Source of the DNA: an uncultured Collinsella sp.
Lineage (GTDB): Bacteria > Actinomycetota > Coriobacteriia > Coriobacteriales > Coriobacteriaceae
Direction: 5' to 3'
Assembly (NCBI GenBank): GCA_958418185.1
Contig: CATZEP010000012.1
Span: forward strand, 1-24,130
DNA length: 24,130 bases
Part shown: positions 23,035-24,130 of the stretch, one piece after another
Position numbering within the stretch: position 1 is the stretch's first letter
How the letters are laid out: each line of letters opens with the position of its first letter
Made by a program: the position numbers and the translations under genes
Notes under the pieces: model-generated
Database searches by the model: none
The model's input: the letters and a program-made list of their open reading frames with translations, nothing else
What the model was told of the DNA's origin: nothing

Positions 23035-24130
23035 ATGGCTGCAATCTTCAATAGCCCCAGCAAGTACATCCAGGGCCCGGACGAGCTGGCCAAGCTCGGC
23101 TCCTATGTCGAGCCGCTCGGCGCTAAGGCCCTCGTTATCGTGACGCCTTCGGGCAAGAAGCGCGTCGGTGCCAAGATCGAGGGCGGCTTTGCCGAGGCTA
23201 AGGCCGAGCTGCTGTTTGAGGACTTTAACGGCGAGTGCTCCAAGGGCGAGGTCGATCGCCTGGTTGCGCTCGCTCGCGACAACGGTTGCGACATCATCGT
23301 AGGCGTCGGTGGCGGCAAGATCCTCGATACCGCTAAGGCCGTCGCCTATTACCTGGAGTCCCCGGTTATCATTTGCCCCACCATCGCCTCGACCGATGCA
23401 CCGTGCTCGGCACTTTCGGTGCTCTACACCGACGACGGCCAGTTCGATAAATATCTCTTCCTTAAGGCAAACCCCAATATCGTCCTTATGGATACGACGG
23501 TTATCGCAGCGAGCCCGGTGCGCCTGACGGTTTCCGGTATGGGCGATGCGCTCGCAACCTACTTTGAGGCCCAAGCGACGCACGATGCCGACGGCGGCAC
23601 TTGCGCCGGCGGTAAGGGCGGAATGGCCGGCCTGGCGCTCGCCAAGCTCTGCTACGAGACGCTTATGGCCGATGGCGTCAAGGCCAAGGTTGCGCTGGAG
23701 AAGGGTGCGCTTACGCCTGCCGTCGAGCATATCATCGAGGCCAATACGCTGCTCTCCGGTATTGGCTTTGAGAGCTCGGGCCTTGCTGCTGCTCATGCCA
23801 TCCACAATGGCCTGACGATGCTGCCCGAGTGCCACGGCATGTATCACGGCGAGAAGGTCGCCTTTGGCACCATCGTCCAGCTGGTACTCGAGGATGCTCC
23901 GACCGAGAAGCTCGAGGAAGTCTTGGGCTTCTGCATTGAGCTGGGCCTGCCGGTCACGATGAAGGAACTTGGCGTTGCCGAGCTTACGCGCGAGCAGGCC
24001 ATGATTGTTGCCGAGGCCGCCTGCGCGCCCGATGATACCATGTGCAACATGCCGTTTGAGGTGACGCCCGAGATGGTCGCCAACGCCATCCTGGGTGCCG
24101 ACGCACTGGGTCATTATTACCTTATGGATG
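23035..24130 (+). CDS. gldA: Glycerol dehydrogenase (3' end cut by window)
   Basis: The frame is open from ATG 23035 to the window end, giving 365 complete codons; related enzymes are about 367 residues, so only a few residues are missing. GldA oxidises glycerol to dihydroxyacetone with NAD+ or works in reverse. Motifs match E. coli GldA closely: SPSKYIQGPDELAKLG, GVGGGKILDTAKAVA (NAD binding, 90-104), PTIASTDAPCSALSVLYTD (115-133). The zinc ligands are Asp171 (GMGDALATYFEA), His254 (AAAHAIHNGL) and His271 (YHGEKVAFG), at the same residue numbers as in the E. coli enzyme. The ribosome-binding site is weak (GGGA). With a terminator just upstream and little room for a promoter, expression may depend on read-through from the alcohol dehydrogenase gene. 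Confidence 0.95.
   Translation, partial: MAAIFNSPSKYIQGPDELAKLGSYVEPLGAKALVIVTPSGKKRVGAKIEGGFAEAKAELLFEDFNGECSKGEVDRLVALARDNGCDIIVGVGGGKILDTAKAVAYYLESPVIICPTIASTDAPCSALSVLYTDDGQFDKYLFLKANPNIVLMDTTVIAASPVRLTVSGMGDALATYFEAQATHDADGGTCAGGKGGMAGLALAKLCYETLMADGVKAKVALEKGALTPAVEHIIEANTLLSGIGFESSGLAAAHAIHNGLTMLPECHGMYHGEKVAFGTIVQLVLEDAPTEKLEEVLGFCIELGLPVTMKELGVAELTREQAMIVAEAACAPDDTMCNMPFEVTPEMVANAILGADALGHYYLMD

Noticed and set aside
23017..24114. Minus-strand open frame of 365 codons opposite gldA
   Set aside because: Shadow; the plus strand encodes GldA with all three zinc ligands.

Overview
The window looks like chromosomal DNA of a gut anaerobe of the class Coriobacteriia, most like Collinsella. 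I infer this from the GC-rich coding sequence, the gene mix (type III glutamine synthetase, UPF0210/PFL protein, EFR1-type flavodoxin-ferredoxin, BTAD regulator, MurT/GatD) and the Shine-Dalgarno style. No database search was possible, so the genus is an inference. I saw no phage genes, transposase or CRISPR array. The content is mostly core metabolism plus an unusual amount of palindromic intergenic DNA.

Layout. 1-1947 (+): the end of glmM, a stand-alone glucose-type PTS EIIA (crr-like) and nagB, an amino-sugar and sugar-transport cluster closed by a strong terminator. 1948-2338 has no gene but holds operator-like palindromes. 2339-5335 (+): a 998-residue STAND-ATPase/SARP-type regulator. 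5394-12759 (-): yhbY, a SAM methyltransferase, a UPF0210/PFL protein, then a methionine-synthesis operon transcribed metF, MetH reactivation protein, metH. 12760-13184: divergent control region with a 54-bp perfect hairpin. 13185-15272 (+): type III glutamine synthetase. 15456-16217 (+): flavodoxin-like protein with two [4Fe-4S] motifs. 16218-16872: tRNA-Glu(TTC) with its terminator, a duplicated fragment of the tRNA 3' end, and a REP-like composite repeat. 16873-21215 (-): two paralogous TPR-like proteins followed by a one-chain MurT-GatD fusion. 21216-21726: 510-bp divergent regulatory region. 21727-24130 (+): iron-type alcohol dehydrogenase and glycerol dehydrogenase (3' end cut by the window).

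How the genes fit together. glmM and nagB run amino-sugar phosphates in opposite directions around glucosamine-6-phosphate, and MurT-GatD amidates the peptidoglycan precursor whose sugar GlmM helps supply. MetF makes methyl-tetrahydrofolate, MetH uses it to methylate homocysteine through cobalamin, and the separate reactivation protein rescues oxidised cobalamin. Glutamine synthetase supplies glutamine, which is also the nitrogen donor for the GatD domain. The two metal-dependent dehydrogenases suggest fermentative alcohol or polyol metabolism.

The most unusual items are the MurT-GatD fusion behind a tandem TPR pair of unknown function, the long perfect hairpins at 6907-7040 and 12910-12963, the tRNA-Glu-derived scar at 16308-16514, and the three 11-bp-phased repeats at 21327-21359.
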